Source: Sanderia malayensis
Lineage: Eukaryota > Cnidaria > Scyphozoa > Semaeostomeae > Pelagiidae
DNA: 64,000 nucleotides
Reading direction: 5' to 3'
Assembly: GCA_013076295.1 (NCBI GenBank)
Contig: RQOL01000828.1
Location: 6,013,614 to 6,077,613 of the forward strand
The translations under genes and the position numbers were made by a program. Under the pieces are notes generated by a model. That model was not told where the DNA came from and did no database searches. It saw only the letters and a list, made by a program, of their open reading frames with translations. Positions 11,625-23,632 of the stretch are shown one piece after another; position 1 is the first letter of the stretch; every line of letters starts with the position of its first letter.

Positions 11625-12436
11625 TTAAACAATACAAGGACACGATCACAATGAGCAATGAAAAGGTCAGATAAAACGTTAGCGTCGCTCTCTCCTGTGT
11701 GTTGATTGGGGACATCTGAATAATGGTTGATCTCCTGGTCATTTAGAGCACATGCGGCTGTATTGGAACTGGGAACTATACACCGGGTTTCTTTGTTATT
11801 AAAGCAGAAGCAATTTCCGTCCCTCTTTGCCATGGATCCGCAAGAACCTGAGGGTCCGACCAGCTAACTGAGCTGTCGTTAGACATTTTTGGTCTGAATT
11901 TTCGGGCGTAAATGTGCCACACAAAGCTAGGGAAATTTTGTGCAGAGTATCAAATGATTTCCAGTTAAGAGAAAAGTTCTACTCTCTTGGAAGGGTATTT
12001 CGATATTAGTAATTTGGCATAAGCAATAAATGCATCAGTCCAATCTGCAATATTGGAGCTGAAGTGATTGGAGTAACCTTTGAAAATCTTAAGTTATTGA
12101 TCTTCTCCAACTGCAATCGAAAATTTCCCACCCTGGGAGCAGTTTGTAAGCGTTGCAAATTATCCGGTAAGAGTTTACAAAACTCAAAAATCTCACTGTT
12201 TGGAATCGACCGCACGAGTTGGCCGGGAATTTCAGGCTAGAAGGCTGTCGGGCCATCAGATAGTAGTTGATGGGGTAAGGCTTGAGTCTGGTCAATTTGA
12301 AGCTGCCTATGCAGTTCTCTGTTCAGGTTGAGCTTGCGCAGCTACTAAATCTCCTACAACATTGGCCAGTGTTCCTTTTAGGGCTCCCTGCGCAATCTCA
12401 GTGATGGAGAGCTGTTGGTGTGGGTTCTCAAAGGTT
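11625..12436. other. Flank of the Copia insertion, no recognised gene
   Basis: Short minus-strand ORFs are present (11833-11543, 12215-12006, 12295-12089), but none resembles a known family or has splice support. The sequence just left of the Copia element and just right of 16955 should form one original locus. Confidence 0.35.
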
Positions 12437-12441
12437 GATTC

Positions 12442-12679
12442 TGTTGAAATGAATAATATCCATTTTGGAATTTGTGGTATTTGAGCGTGGGTATGTGGCA
12501 TTATGTATTGTCATGTATTGTGTCCTTTGTATGTTATAGTTCATGTTTATTGTTTTCAGCCACACCCTTAATTGTATAAATAAACTTCTTCCTGTTATTG
12601 CATTCCCCATGATTTACTCACAGAGATACTCTGATGTTTTTTTGGCTCTGTTGTTTTGCGAAACGAATAATTTACAACA
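12442..12679 (+). repeat. Copia 5' LTR
   Basis: 238 bp, TGTTG...ACA, near-identical to the copy at 16713-16950. Contains TATAAATAAA around 12575-12590. Confidence 0.95.
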
Positions 12680-12693
12680 GGTTATGGGCCCAG
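12680..12693 (+). promoter_or_regulatory. Primer binding site matching the anticodon arm of initiator tRNA-Met
   Basis: The 14 bases GGTTATGGGCCCAG start at the first base after the 5' LTR. They are complementary to CTGGGCCCATAACC, the anticodon stem-loop of animal initiator tRNA-Met, not to a tRNA 3' CCA end. This matches the half-tRNA priming known from Drosophila copia. Confidence 0.8.
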
Positions 12694-12729
12694 AGTATGT
12701 TTTAGTGCGTTAGTATTTGTCAAGTTGAA

Positions 12730-15700
12730 ATGGCTGAAGCAGAAAGATGGTCTGTGGAGAAACTAAATGGAGGTAATTGGATTACCTGGAAGTTTCAAAT
12801 GAGCCATGTGTTAAAGGCTAAGCAATTATGGAAACTTGTGAGCGGAGAAGAAATTCCAGATCCAGCATGGAATCAAAGAGCCCTGATAAATTTCCAAGAA
12901 AGAAAGCAGAAGGCATTCACTAATATCGTAATGGCCGTTGAACCTGCGTTGCTGTATCTTGTTACAACAACTGAAGGGCCTAAAGCAGCTTGGGATGCGC
13001 TGGCAACCCAATTTGAAAGAAACACCTTGTCGAACAGAATATTTCTCAAGAAGAAATATTTCAGAATGGAAATGCAAGAAGGGGAATCGTAACAAATCCA
13101 TCTGAAGAACATGAAAGAACTCACTGATCAATTAGCTGCAATTGAGTGTGAGATAACAGAGGAAGATCAGGTTGTGACTTTACTAGGAAGTCTTCCAAGA
13201 AGTTTTGATACGTTGGTGACAACTCTGGAAGCTAGAACCGATTATCTATCTCTGACAGAAGTACAGCAGGCTCTAATTCACGAAGACTCGAAGATGAGGG
13301 GAGTCGATAGAAGCCATACAGATGCAGCACTAATGGGAACTCACAGAAAATCAACAAAGAAGAAAATTGGAATGAAATGTTTTGGGTGTGGTCAGCTTGG
13401 TCATTTTCACAGAGACTGTCCAATTAATGCGTACAAAGGTTCAAAGGGAAAGCAACCTAAAATTATTCACTCTGCAAAGTTCTCAACGCAAGAGGAAAGC
13501 TCTGATGATGAATGTGCTTTTACAATGCAGCGTGGTGACACTCCGGTAAATACTGACCAGTGCGACGAATGGTTGATTGATTCTGGAGCGACCAGTCATA
13601 TGACATGGAACAAGGCAATGTTAAGGGATTTCCACGAGTTTCAAAAACCTCAGTTGGTTGGACTTGGTGATGGACGACCTGTGTTTGCTCAAGGATGCGG
13701 AAGGGTGATGTTAAAAACCCAGCTGGAATGTGGTTCCAGTGGGAGTACACCAATGACGCGTGTCCTGTATGTTCCTGCCCTCAAAATAAATCTGTTTTCA
13801 GTAAAAGCGGTTACAGATAAAGGCATGAAAGTTGAATTCAAGGATGACCTATGTAAAATATTTGACAGCCGTGGACACCTTAGAGGACTGGGAACTGTAC
13901 GTAAAAAATTGTTTATTCTACAATGTGAAATTGTTGAAGTTGAAAGTGCAAATTTGGTTAATTGTAAGTCTAACGATGTAGATTTATGGCATCAACGACT
14001 CGCACATGTGAATGAACAGATATTATCCCGGATAATCAAAGGCAATGTGGTGAACGGCATCAATGTTAAGAATCCTGGGGATTTGTCATTTTGTGAAGGA
14101 TGTGTTGCTGGAAAGATGACAAGAAAACCGTTCAAAAATGTTGGAATTCGTGCAACTCGTAAGCTTCAGTTGGTGCACAGTGACGTATGTGGTCCAATGC
14201 AATGTGAATCCATTGGAGGAATGAAGTATTTTGTGACTTTTACTGATGACTATAGCAGGTGTGTTGCCGTTTATTTCATGAGGAAGAAGTCGGAAGTTCT
14301 GGAAAAGTTCAAATTGTTTGAAGCTTCAACGATAAGTAGCTGTGACCACAAGGTTGGAACTCTCAGAACAGACAATGGAGGAGAATACATGTCAAAAGAA
14401 TTTGAGGAGTACCTGAGAAAGAATGGAATTCGTCATGAAAGCACTGTTCCTTATTCCCCTCAACAAAATGGAGTGGCCGAAAGACTTAATCGCACACTAT
14501 GTGAAAAGGCAAGATCGATGCTAGCTCATGCAGAACTTCCGAAGAAGTATTGGGCTGAAGCTCTTGCCTATGCTTGTTACCTGAAGAACAGACTACCTAC
14601 CAGAGCTATTGATAGCAATATTACGCCTTACGAAATTTGGTATGGGAAGAAGCCAGATCTCAGTCACGTTCGAGTTTTCGGATGTATAGCCTATGCTCTA
14701 AAACCTGATGTCTTACGTCGCAAACTGGATGGTAAAGCCCAAAAGCTGAGATTTGTTGGCTATGATCTCAATACAAAGGGTTACAGACTTGTAGATGAAA
14801 ATGGAAAACTCTACAAACGACGTGATGTTGAGTTTAATGAATATGAGTTTGTTTTTTCTAAAACAACTGACTTTGTTTGTCAGAATTGTGATCGATGTGA
14901 GCCAGAAGTCGATTCAAAGGAAGTGATGAGATCTGAACAAAAGAAGACAACACCAATTCAAACAAATGAACAGACAACGACAAATGACAACGAACAGAAA
15001 GGAGAAATTGAATCCAAAGAAGTAAGAAGATCTGAACGAAAGAAGACGAAACCGATTCGCTTCATGTTTGAAGATCAGGCCGATGTTTCCATTGATGCCA
15101 AAATTGAGCATCTTGCAAAGATGTCTTCTCAAATTCTGGAACCATCTACTCTGAAAGAAGCTTTGTCCAGTGATCAGGCAAAGCAGTGGAAAACAGCTAC
15201 TGATGCTGAGTACGAGTCATTAATGAAAAATGAAACGTGGAAATTAGAAAAGTTGCCATCAGGCCGCAAGCCGATTGGATGTAAATGGATTTTTAAGATA
15301 AAGTATGACGAAAATGGTAACATTGAGAGATTTAAAAGCCGTCTTGTGGCGAAAGGATATTCTCAAAAACATGGTATTGATTATGAAGAAACATTTTCTC
15401 CAGTTGTCAAATTTTCTTCAATCAGAGTATTACTCGCCTTGTGTGTTAAAAATGGTTGGCATATACACCAAATGGATGTGGTAACTGCGTTCTTAAATGG
15501 TCATTTGGATGAAGAAATTTATATGGAGCAGCCTGAAGGTTATGTAATACAAGGAAAAGAGGAGCTGGTTTGTCGTCTTCACAGATCTATATATGGATTG
15601 AAACAGTCATCGAGATGTTGGAACTTTGAGTTTAAAAGTTACATGGAAGAGATTGGACTTAAGCAAGTACCTGCTGATTCCTGCATATTTGTTAAAAATG

Positions 15701-16677
15701 CTGAAGAAGGAATACTTATTATTGCTGTTTATGTCGATGATATTATTTTGATTGGAAGCTCCATTGAAGAATTGTTAAAGCTGAAAGTAGATTTATCTGC
15801 ACATTTTCAAATGAAAGATTTAGGAGAGCTTCACTACTGTCTTGGAATGAGTATAGTTCAAAACAAAGATGCTAGAGAAATAAAGGTACATCAACAGCTG
15901 TATATACAACGATTGCTTGAAAGGTATCGGATGGCTGATGCAAATCCGGTCGCAACTCCAGCTGATATGAACGCAAAACTAGTAAAGAACGATGGAATCA
16001 GCAAGCCTGTTGACAGAATCTTGTACCAATCAATTGTTGGAAGTTTGTTGTACGCTGTCATTACAACAAGGCCAGATATTGCTCAAGCTGTAAGTGTTGT
16101 GTCCAAATTTTGCAATGAACCATCAGAGGCACATTTGACAGCTGCAAAGCGAATACTTCGTTATTTGAAAGGGACGCAAGATTTGTGTATTGTGTATTCG
16201 TTCTCTGAAGATTTGATACATGGTTTCTCGGATGCTAACTGGGCAGGAGATTTGGATGATAGAAGATCTACCACTGGAAATTTGTTTATGTTTGCCAATG
16301 GCCCTGTGAGCTGGCTTAACAAGAAACAATCCACAGTTGCGTTGTTGACAACAGAAGCTGAGTATATGGCGATCAGCAATGCAACTCAGGAAGCGATTTG
16401 GCTTCGACGTCTTTTGTGTGATCTCAGCGTGGATCAGTCTAAACCGATGACAATCTTTGAAGATAACCAAGGAACTATTGCTTTGACAAGGAACCCTGTA
16501 TCACATGCAAGAACGAAGCATATCGAAATAAAACATCACTTCATTCGTGAAGCAGTCCAGAATGGCCTCGTAGAAGTTCAATATTGCCCAACGAAGGAGA
16601 TGATGGCAGACATTTTGACAAAGCCATTGCCTCGTATAACTTTTGAACATTTGCGAAATAATATTTTACTTGTTTGA
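12730..16677 (+). pseudogene. Copia Gag-Pol polyprotein, one in-frame stop
   Basis: About 1,315 codons in one frame, broken only by TAA at 13090-13092 (codon 121). Domains in order: UBN2/Gag N-terminus (KLNGGNWITWKFQM, codons 12-25); CCHC knuckle CFGCGQLGHFHRDC (from codon 217); aspartic protease WLIDSGATSHMT (from ~281); pre-integrase HQRLAHVNEQIL; integrase with HSDVCGPM and TDNGGEYMSKEFEEY (D,D,E core); RT with MDVVTAFLNGHLDEEIYM and catalytic YVDD (codon ~1001); RNase H with DANWAGDLDDRRSTTG, TTEAEYMA and KHIEIKHHFI. Every catalytic motif that I checked is present. The order protease-integrase-RT-RNase H defines Copia. The TAA falls inside Gag. It could be a point mutation or a sequencing error; nothing suggests programmed readthrough. 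Confidence 0.95.
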
Positions 16678-16712
16678 AACTTAAAAAAAAAAAAATGAAT
16701 ATTAAGTGGGAG

Positions 16713-16950
16713 TGTTGAAATGAATAATATCCATTTTGGAATTTGTGATATTTGAGCGTGGGTATGTGGCATTATGTATTGTCATGTATTGTGTCCTTTG
16801 TATGTTATAGTTCATGTTTATTGTTTTCAGCCACACCCTTAATTGTATAAATAAACTTCTTCCTGTTATTGCATTCCCCATGATTTACTCACAGAGATAC
16901 TCTGATGTTTTTTTGGCTCTGTTGTTTTGCGAAACGAATAATTTACAACA
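16713..16950 (+). repeat. Copia 3' LTR
   Basis: 238 bp, preceded by an A-run and the polypurine tract AAGTGGGAG (16704-16712) and followed by the GATTC target duplication. Confidence 0.95.
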
Positions 16951-17412
16951 GATTCTGTGGCGTTCATCCAAACGAAGGATGATGATGAAAGTTTGTGCAG
17001 CAAAACATCACATTCACTTCGGTCTGCATTGTCGGCATCCCTTGTAAACTGTTACCATCAACTAGCAGCAGTGGGAGGGGCCATTGTAGGGTGGCAACTT
17101 CGGCGGACTTCAATTGGATTTGATTTGGATTTTGTTTCTACTGTTTTTGAAAACTTGTGTTTTGGACTTGCTGACTTTGAAGTTGGCATAAACATAGTTG
17201 TGTGATCATGCGTTGCCTTGATAATTTTTCCAAGCTGTCCCGCCAGTCATGGTTACGGGTTGATTTTTCTACCCTATTTCTGCAGTTCACGAATAACATT
17301 CAACATTTAATGCACCCCTCATCTTCTGAGCTAGATCCACCCTCTGAAGTCCTGTAACATCATCGCATGCAAAAAAGTTTAGCAGTTGTGAACTGTTAAT
17401 TTCCAAACGTGA

Positions 17413-17470
17413 ATTCGTTGGGTACTATTACATTGTGGCAGCCAGCACAATGTAACAGTACCCAACGAAT
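17413..17470. repeat. 58-bp near-perfect hairpin
   Basis: ATTCGTTGGGTACT-A-TTACATTGTG pairs with CACAATGTAA-C-AGTACCCAACGAAT around an 8-base loop (GCAGCCAG). The 25-bp stem has a single internal mismatch. Size and shape resemble the short pre-miRNA hairpins of cnidarians, but a foldback TE relic is equally possible. Confidence 0.85.
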
Positions 17471-17664
17471 GCATCAACAAGCTCCAACTGGCATCCTGTG
17501 GGTTATAACTGTAAAATACCTGGAAATTTCTCCAGAAATAATAAATCCTCTTCGATGGCAGTTATGCTCAGCAACTCTGAAAACCGTTGCAAAGAATCCT
17601 ATAAAATAACACCACAAATGATTTAGGTCAGAATATTTATGTTACAGTACATATATCTTTTACT

Positions 17665-18190
17665 TTAAGTTTTTGAATACAAGAATAAACAAGGACCTTC
17701 AACTTCGACCGTTAACTTTAGGTTAGGGTGGATGTTACTCAGGTAATCATGGCACTGATGGATTTGCTCACGAGAATTAATAAAACAACAATGGTCATCT
17801 ACGTAACGGTGATAAAACAAAGGTTTAAATTCAGGTGGACAGTGTTTAACAAAAGACAATTCCAGATAACACATAAATACATGGGCTATAGTGGGGCCAA
17901 AGGGGGAGCCCACGGCAACACAGTCAATTTGATCAAAAACCCGACTATTATACAAAAAACGACAATCCTTGGCGGCAAATTCTAAAAGTTTACGAACGAT
18001 ATCCACAACCCTTGAAAACAACGTTATCATGATATCGAAAAACGTGATTAAAACACTTATCGATCAATATCGTTAAGAGAAATATTAGTAAATACGTTGA
18101 AGACATCACAGTACTTCTGGCATCACAATAAGATGCTGACAGTATTTCTGCGAAACGTAATGCAATCTTTTTTCTAATGACTTTGTCGTA
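17665..18190 (-). pseudogene. Penelope-like element reverse transcriptase fragment
   Basis: The minus-strand frame 18030-17665 contains AVGSPFGPTIAHVFMCYLE, matching the GVAMGSPLGPTLAN block of Penelope-like RTs. It is followed by FKPLFYHRYVDDHCCFI with the catalytic YVDD, then a HPNLKLTVE strand. Upstream, 18100-18030 continues in another frame with an ISLNDIDR..LIDKCF-like segment, so there is a frameshift. The C-terminal GIY-YIG endonuclease is absent, so the fragment is truncated. The pre-RT region up to about 18415 may belong here but is not diagnostic. Confidence 0.8.
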
Positions 18191-18419
18191 AAGCTTGTTT
18201 TACACAGTTATAGATTTATCTTTGTGGATTTTTCGTATATTGGAATTGTCATTTTTAACACCTGAATATGTCTGTTTTCTTAGTCGTCTACATTTTAAAA
18301 TAATATTACTCACCAAATTTTGTTCATCCCTGAATATATAATCACAAAATGTAATTGCGGAATTGGCCAACGGTATAAAAACAAGTGCTGGTGATACTAA
18401 ACTCCAGTTTTCCACTGTG

Positions 18420-18780
18420 ATAAGAGAAAAATTTGGTTAAATTTTTGGAGCATAAATTTTGATTTACCTACAATATAAGCGTATTTGAAACTCAAAGGAA
18501 CAGAAAATGAAAAATTATCCCCTTCATTACTTTATTTATCAAGAAACCTTTATGTCGTGACTCTAAAACTATAAATAGATATTTCACTATCTTTTCCCAA
18601 TGAAATGTCATATTAAAGTATCAAAATATGGGGGTTTTTATGGGACACATTTATGATAATAGCTACACGGACTTGGTGTATGATCATAATTTCACAGCAG
18701 CTGTTAAGTAGCGGTGTTATTACAGGCCTGCTGCAACAAAAGTCTCTTTTTATTACAAAAAATAAAATTTCGAGGAGAAT
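18420..18780. other. Interval without recognised features
   Basis: AT-rich; nothing supportable seen. Confidence 0.35.
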
Positions 18781-18784
18781 AGAA

Positions 18785-19320
18785 ACGCCAAAAAAATTTT
18801 GTGTAAATTGGGAAAAACAATGACGGAGATTTCAAATATCAACTTCGTTTTTGCCAAAAGTAATTCAATTTCGAGTTATAGGCAGTTGAAATACGAATTT
18901 CAGAATCACGAGAATTTCACAGAGTTTAAGGCAAGAGCCACCGAGAGCGTGTGATGTCACAAATACCATGTTGTCTCAGCCAAGACGGTCAAAACACAAG
19001 GAAAAGGCACTTCAATATTTTTATTCTTGCTTTAGAAGGTATTTCTTTGTTTAATCAGCTAGGAAATATGTTTATAACTAATAAGAAATGTCTGAAGACT
19101 TAAGTCAAGACTTTGAATACCCGGATATTGTCAAGGGTCAAGCGATTCAGCCATTTTTGACTCGCGAAGCGCATGTGCAAGCGAGTACATGTTGGTGAGT
19201 GGGGAAAAATGTCAGTGTCCGTGTGTTCTGTGTCAGTGTCTGTGTCTGTGTCAGTGTTCTGTGTAAACTTTTTACTTGCCCATATAAGGTATGTGCTTCA
19301 GATTGAAACGTTCTAATGAT
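18785..19320 (+). repeat. Left arm of a distant inverted repeat (partner 24985-25190)
   Basis: Blocks 18785-18845 and 19158-19310 match the reverse complement of 25190-24985, including TTTGACTCGCGAAGCGCATG, the TGTTGGTGAGTGGGG segment, a GTGTCTGTGTC repeat and ACTTTTTACTTGCCCATAT. The left arm carries about 310 bp absent from the right. The extra piece has a 36-codon ORF (19088-19198, starting MSEDLSQDFEYPDI and reaching AIQPF) that ends at a good donor (TG|GTGAGT). The ORF vaguely resembles the N-terminus of cnidarian P2X7-C-domain-like proteins, which is weak evidence. Confidence 0.6.
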
Positions 19321-22300
19321 ATAAAGCGCCGAAGGCGCTAGATCCCCTGACTCTGCACGATTAGTGCAGACAAGAGTGATGCCATTTGGCGGCCATTTTA
19401 AAAGGTGGCAAATAGCTTTTGTAAATCAACGATTCCAAAGTTAAATGCTTGCTCTGGAGGAAAATAATTGTAAAAAAGTTTGACATATGCATACTGCTGC
19501 AGAGCACACAATATGAGGATACTAGTAAAATTTAGATAATGACAAAAAACGTTTCAAATATCGGTATTTTGTTTATTTTTTGCTAAACGATGGAACAGGC
19601 CTAAATTAATCGAAAAACAAAAACAGTTGTTGAATTAAAAGTCTTGGATTTACTGGATATAATTTGTAAGCTCTAATTAATGGTGAGTGACAGGGTTTTG
19701 ATATCCCAAAAGCTTACTGAAATATTAGCAAATACAACACTTCTCCAATTCAAAAGGAAACGCAGTGGCATGGCAGATTATACCTTTTACAAGTGAATTA
19801 ATTCAAAGAATTGTAGCGGTCTGATACTCTGTTACATATTTAAAGTCACTTAGGCTGAAGATAATTGATTTTCCTCGTTGTGGAACCTTTAGCAGGCAAA
19901 ACAAAAAATGTTAGGAAGTATTATTTCTTTCTTAAGGCCCGAATACATCTAGCTATTTCGCATTATTTATTCCCAAAATAGCCCCGGTTAGAATAAATAA
20001 CGGAATATTGCAAGGTGTATATGCGCGTTCTATTTTCCATTCTACATTCCATTCTATATTCAATAAACACATTCATTAGAGCACTGCTTGGCCTAAATAT
20101 GGGGACATGATTGATATAGGGCATTTAAATGAGTTTTAAACAAACCTTATTGTACAATCCTTAGTTTGTGATTGTTTAAGAAGCAGTCTCGCCGCCATTG
20201 CTGAACAGAAGAGAAAACAGAGAGGGGGAGGCGAGGCGAGGGAGAGAACAAAGGAAAACACTTCAGCCAATCAAAACAGGTTCCCAAAACCTGGGAACCA
20301 CACGTGACCCAGAACAAGTTTTTCGTGTTCGTTTAGCAGACTCTACTGGACCAATAACAGACAAAAATTCAACTCAATAAAATTCAACTGAATATCCTAG
20401 GAGAAAAAAAATGACACAGTCGAGTCTGCGAGCAGGCTACACGAAGATGGCGCTAGTGTCAACATTCAAAATGCGATGGAAGGGTTGCCAGATCTTAAAG
20501 AGAAGATGCTGGTAGTATCGCAAATATCCAAATGGCCAGGCCACAGAGTGCTGGTGCTGGTGTAATCATTTAAAAGCGATGGAAACGGTTCGCTAGGTCA
20601 GATAAAGATGCTAGTATCTCCCGAGTGGCCAGCTCACGAGAAATGCTGAGGCTGGTGGAGTCACTCAAAATTGTCCGACAAGAACAGAAGTCAGTCAAAT
20701 GCTGTTTGCATCACACGTAAAAGAAAAACAAGGATGGTTACCATCACAAACAATGATTTCGAGCCACAACAAGCAGAAACAAGACATTCAAGACAAATAT
20801 CGAAATATTGAAATCAAGCAAACTCAAGAATGTGAGAAGAAAGAAGTTGACAGTGAAGCGGAAGAGAAGGGAGTGTCGACTCCAGCACAGACAGAACAAA
20901 GAACAACAAGGGATATTCTATCCGAAGATTTGCGTACTGAGAAACTGCATAAATTTTTTTGGTAATAACAGGAAGTTACTGCATGCCTATCGGGAAAAAT
21001 CATGCCTACGCCAGAGAGTTACTTTTATAGCGCGGAAACGAATTGAAGAATCTGGAAGACCATTGAAAATTTTGTTACCTCATTATTTTAATAATGTTTG
21101 ACACACGATTTCAAAATATCCGATATAGCTGGTTATAAATTCGCGAAAACACTTGTACCCGATGAAAATGAAGCTAAAATATTGGACATCCGTTGCAAAA
21201 TTTCACCCAGATCGGTTCCCACCATTCTCCACCATTAAAAACGACAGCTCCGTTGTGTTAGAAACAGAAGGTAAATAAACAGAAACTGAGGCGTTGTATT
21301 GGTTTCTGGTTAACAATAACAAAACATGAGATAAAATACTGATCGCACAACCGAGGCCCTGCCGTAGGTTCCCTGAAGTAAAATTCTAAAAGTTCTTAAA
21401 AACCTAAAAAACACTTGTTCTCACATAAAAAATCTAAAAAGTTTCCTGTTCCCTGAAACTCTTAGAGGGCCTCAAACTACAAAGCAATTATAAATCAGCA
21501 GCAATTTAATAATTTGGAAAGTTAAATATTCATAAGGTTGCATTTCATAGAAAAATATAACATTCTAAACGCCAATTAAATGTAATGTGGAGATAGTAGC
21601 AATAATGTAAAAAACCTGTGTTTCCTTTGTGTTTTTGCCAAAATGCAATACATGTTCAGCACAATAATTGGTTAATTTGTCATTTTCCCATAAACTGGCC
21701 AGCCAAGTGCCACCTTTGAGAACTTTGTTTTTTAAGGCACACATTGTTGAAAGAAAAATGAAAAGTCTTCACACAGAAATGTCTCAATATATATTATTAT
21801 ATAGGTAAATCTTTGTGGAAGCATGGGTTTAAATCTTTATTGTTTGAGCATGAACCTTAGATCACTGCAATATAATGAATTTCAAGATGTATTTGAGGTT
21901 TTGTTAACAAATATTTTTGAAGATTAATCTAGTTGTCTACTGAGCTCCCTTTATATTGCAAGAAACAATAAAGTTAAGATTCGTCAACTTTCATATTTCG
22001 CGTGATATAAACACATATCAACGAAACCAGAAACTAATAAAATGTGTTACCTTATTGTACTTGAATTTGAATTAAAATGTGTGACAATCAAATGCAGAAA
22101 GCATTAAACATAGAATACAGTATACGGAGTTAAATGTTGCAGTTAAAATGAACATAATAAAAGCAACAGGTAAATAAAAACAAAATCCCGACTTCCGCTT
22201 TTCCATATCTTCAGGCAGGAGCTGAGCTGTGCAGAGTGACGGCCTATGATTACCTATCTGTTGTTCTGCACCATAGCTGTCGGAAATTTTATCTGAAACT

Positions 22301-22745
22301 AAACTTTGCCTCATAAAAGCCTCAGGCCAATATATCATTTCTGAATTGTAAATAAATGTTGGGTTTTTTGTGCAAATGGATGCTGCATTTTGCAGTGAAA
22401 ATAGAGAAGCCATAAGTGTGATCTAATCCACAGCGCCTAGTTTTTTACAATTGAAAACAGCTCACACTTCATTGAACAGTTAACAATTAGTGGATAATTT
22501 ACGTTGATATTTCAAGCCTGCATATAGAAAGAATCTCTACAATGGAAATCTGTTCAGTTCATTGGACAGGTAACAATCACTGAGCATAATAGTCATTGTT
22601 TGCACTGCTATTTTAAGTCTCTAAATCTCAAACGCGTCCTATTGGCTAGTCCCATTGTCTGATTATCTAGTGGATCACTGTACACGGTGCGTTTTAATAT
22701 TTGCTTTCGCTGACGCACGCAAATCAACAAGCGACTACAACCAAC
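19320..22745. other. Long interval with no recognised gene
   Basis: Short ORFs at 20198-20380, 20699-21101 and 22413-22072 have no recognisable domain or splice context. 20280-20304 contains a palindrome-like GGTTCCCAAAACCTGGGAACC. Composition becomes strongly AT-rich after 21300. I see no TIRs, LTRs or RNA genes. Confidence 0.4.
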
Positions 22746-22749
22746 AAGC

Positions 22750-23390
22750 TGTCGAGAACTTGATGAACTAGTTAACTATAATATTTAATCATTTGTTTTG
22801 TTCAAGTTCTTTATTTTATAACCCTTTCTTACATCTATATTATAAACTTTGCTCTATGCTTAANNNNNNNNNNNNNNNNNNNNNNNNNNNNNNNNNNNNN
22901 NNNNNNNNNNNNNNNNNNNNNNNNNNNNNNNNNNNNNNNNNNNNNNNNNNNNNNNNNNNNNNNGGATGAAAGTTTTTAACCGTGACTGAATAGAACCATT
23001 GATCATATTTGTTCCGCCTTGGAACAAATAGGGGGAGTGTGTCGAGAACTTGATGAACTAGTTAACTATAATATTTAATCATTTCTTTTGTTCAATTTCT
23101 TTATTTTATAACCCTTTCTTACATCTATATTATAAACTTTGCTCTATGCTTAATTAGCCTCGTTTTGATCATAAAATTATGTAGTGAGACTAGGGATTGC
23201 GAAAAACACGTGGAGAGAGTAGTGAGGAACTGGTTCGTTTTAATTTTTTGTGATGATATAAATTTGAAAAACCAGTGTACTTTGTGTTAATCTAACCTAT
23301 GCGAGCTTTTGTTGGGGCAAAGAACAATTTCCCGATAAAGCCAACGTGAAAAGTAGCAACAACGAGCTATTAATAACTTAACAATGGACG
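22750..23390 (+). mobile_element. LTR retrotransposon termini around an assembly gap
   Basis: A direct repeat starting TGTCGAGAACTTGATGAAC occurs at 22750 and 23040, with over 110 bp near-identical (GTTTTGTTCAAG versus CTTTTGTTCAAT). The second copy is preceded by a purine tract AAATAGGGGGAGTG, as expected of a polypurine tract before a 3' LTR. The first copy runs into 100 Ns. So the left LTR, internal region and part of the element are collapsed or missing at the gap. The LTR 3' end is uncertain; about 23390 is a guess. Confidence 0.6.
22864..22963. other. Assembly gap (100 N)
   Basis: Exactly 100 Ns, the usual placeholder for a gap of unknown length. It falls inside the LTR element above. 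Confidence 1.
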
Positions 23391-23449
23391 TGTCATTTTT
23401 CTTTTAGCCTAATAATTAGATTTCATTGATTACTTGTATTTTATTTATT

Positions 23450-23632
23450 TAATCCCAAGTAAGGGAGGGATGTAGTGTTCATGCAATACCTCATATGCAC
23501 GCGGCATGCACAGCATGTTATATTATGTAATTAGTTATGATGTAATATAATATTGAATCAGTCAAGATACAGTTAGATCAGAATGTAGTCGTGTGCTGAC
23601 TCCCTCTCACTAACAACCATCAAAGATATTAC
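23450..23632 (+). mobile_element. Probable Gypsy-type 3' end: polypurine tract plus LTR
   Basis: AAGTAAGGGAGGGA directly precedes TGTAGTGTTCATGC..., and the block ends ...GATATTACA about 165 bp later. TG...CA-type ends behind a purine tract are the layout of a 3' LTR. No matching 5' LTR was found in the window, so this is a solo or truncated remnant. Confidence 0.4.

Larger units (their letters stand above)
12437..16955 (+). mobile_element. Ty1/Copia LTR retrotransposon, nearly intact, recently inserted
   Basis: Complete structure: LTRs at 12442-12679 and 16713-16950, both 238 bp, start TGTTG and end ACA. They differ at one site that I can find (TGTGG versus TGTGA near 12475/16747). The 5-bp target duplication GATTC lies at 12437-12441 and 16951-16955. 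The LTRs contain a TATAAATAAA box/polyadenylation-like block. The primer binding site follows the 5' LTR directly and the polypurine tract AAGTGGGAG precedes the 3' LTR. One polyprotein frame spans 12730-16677 and is interrupted once. Near-identical LTRs imply a recent insertion. This is the youngest complete element in the window. Confidence 0.95.

Noticed and set aside
13090..13092. Programmed stop-codon readthrough between Copia Gag and Pol
   Set aside because: The stop lies inside the Gag N-terminal domain, well upstream of the CCHC knuckle, not at the Gag-Pol junction.
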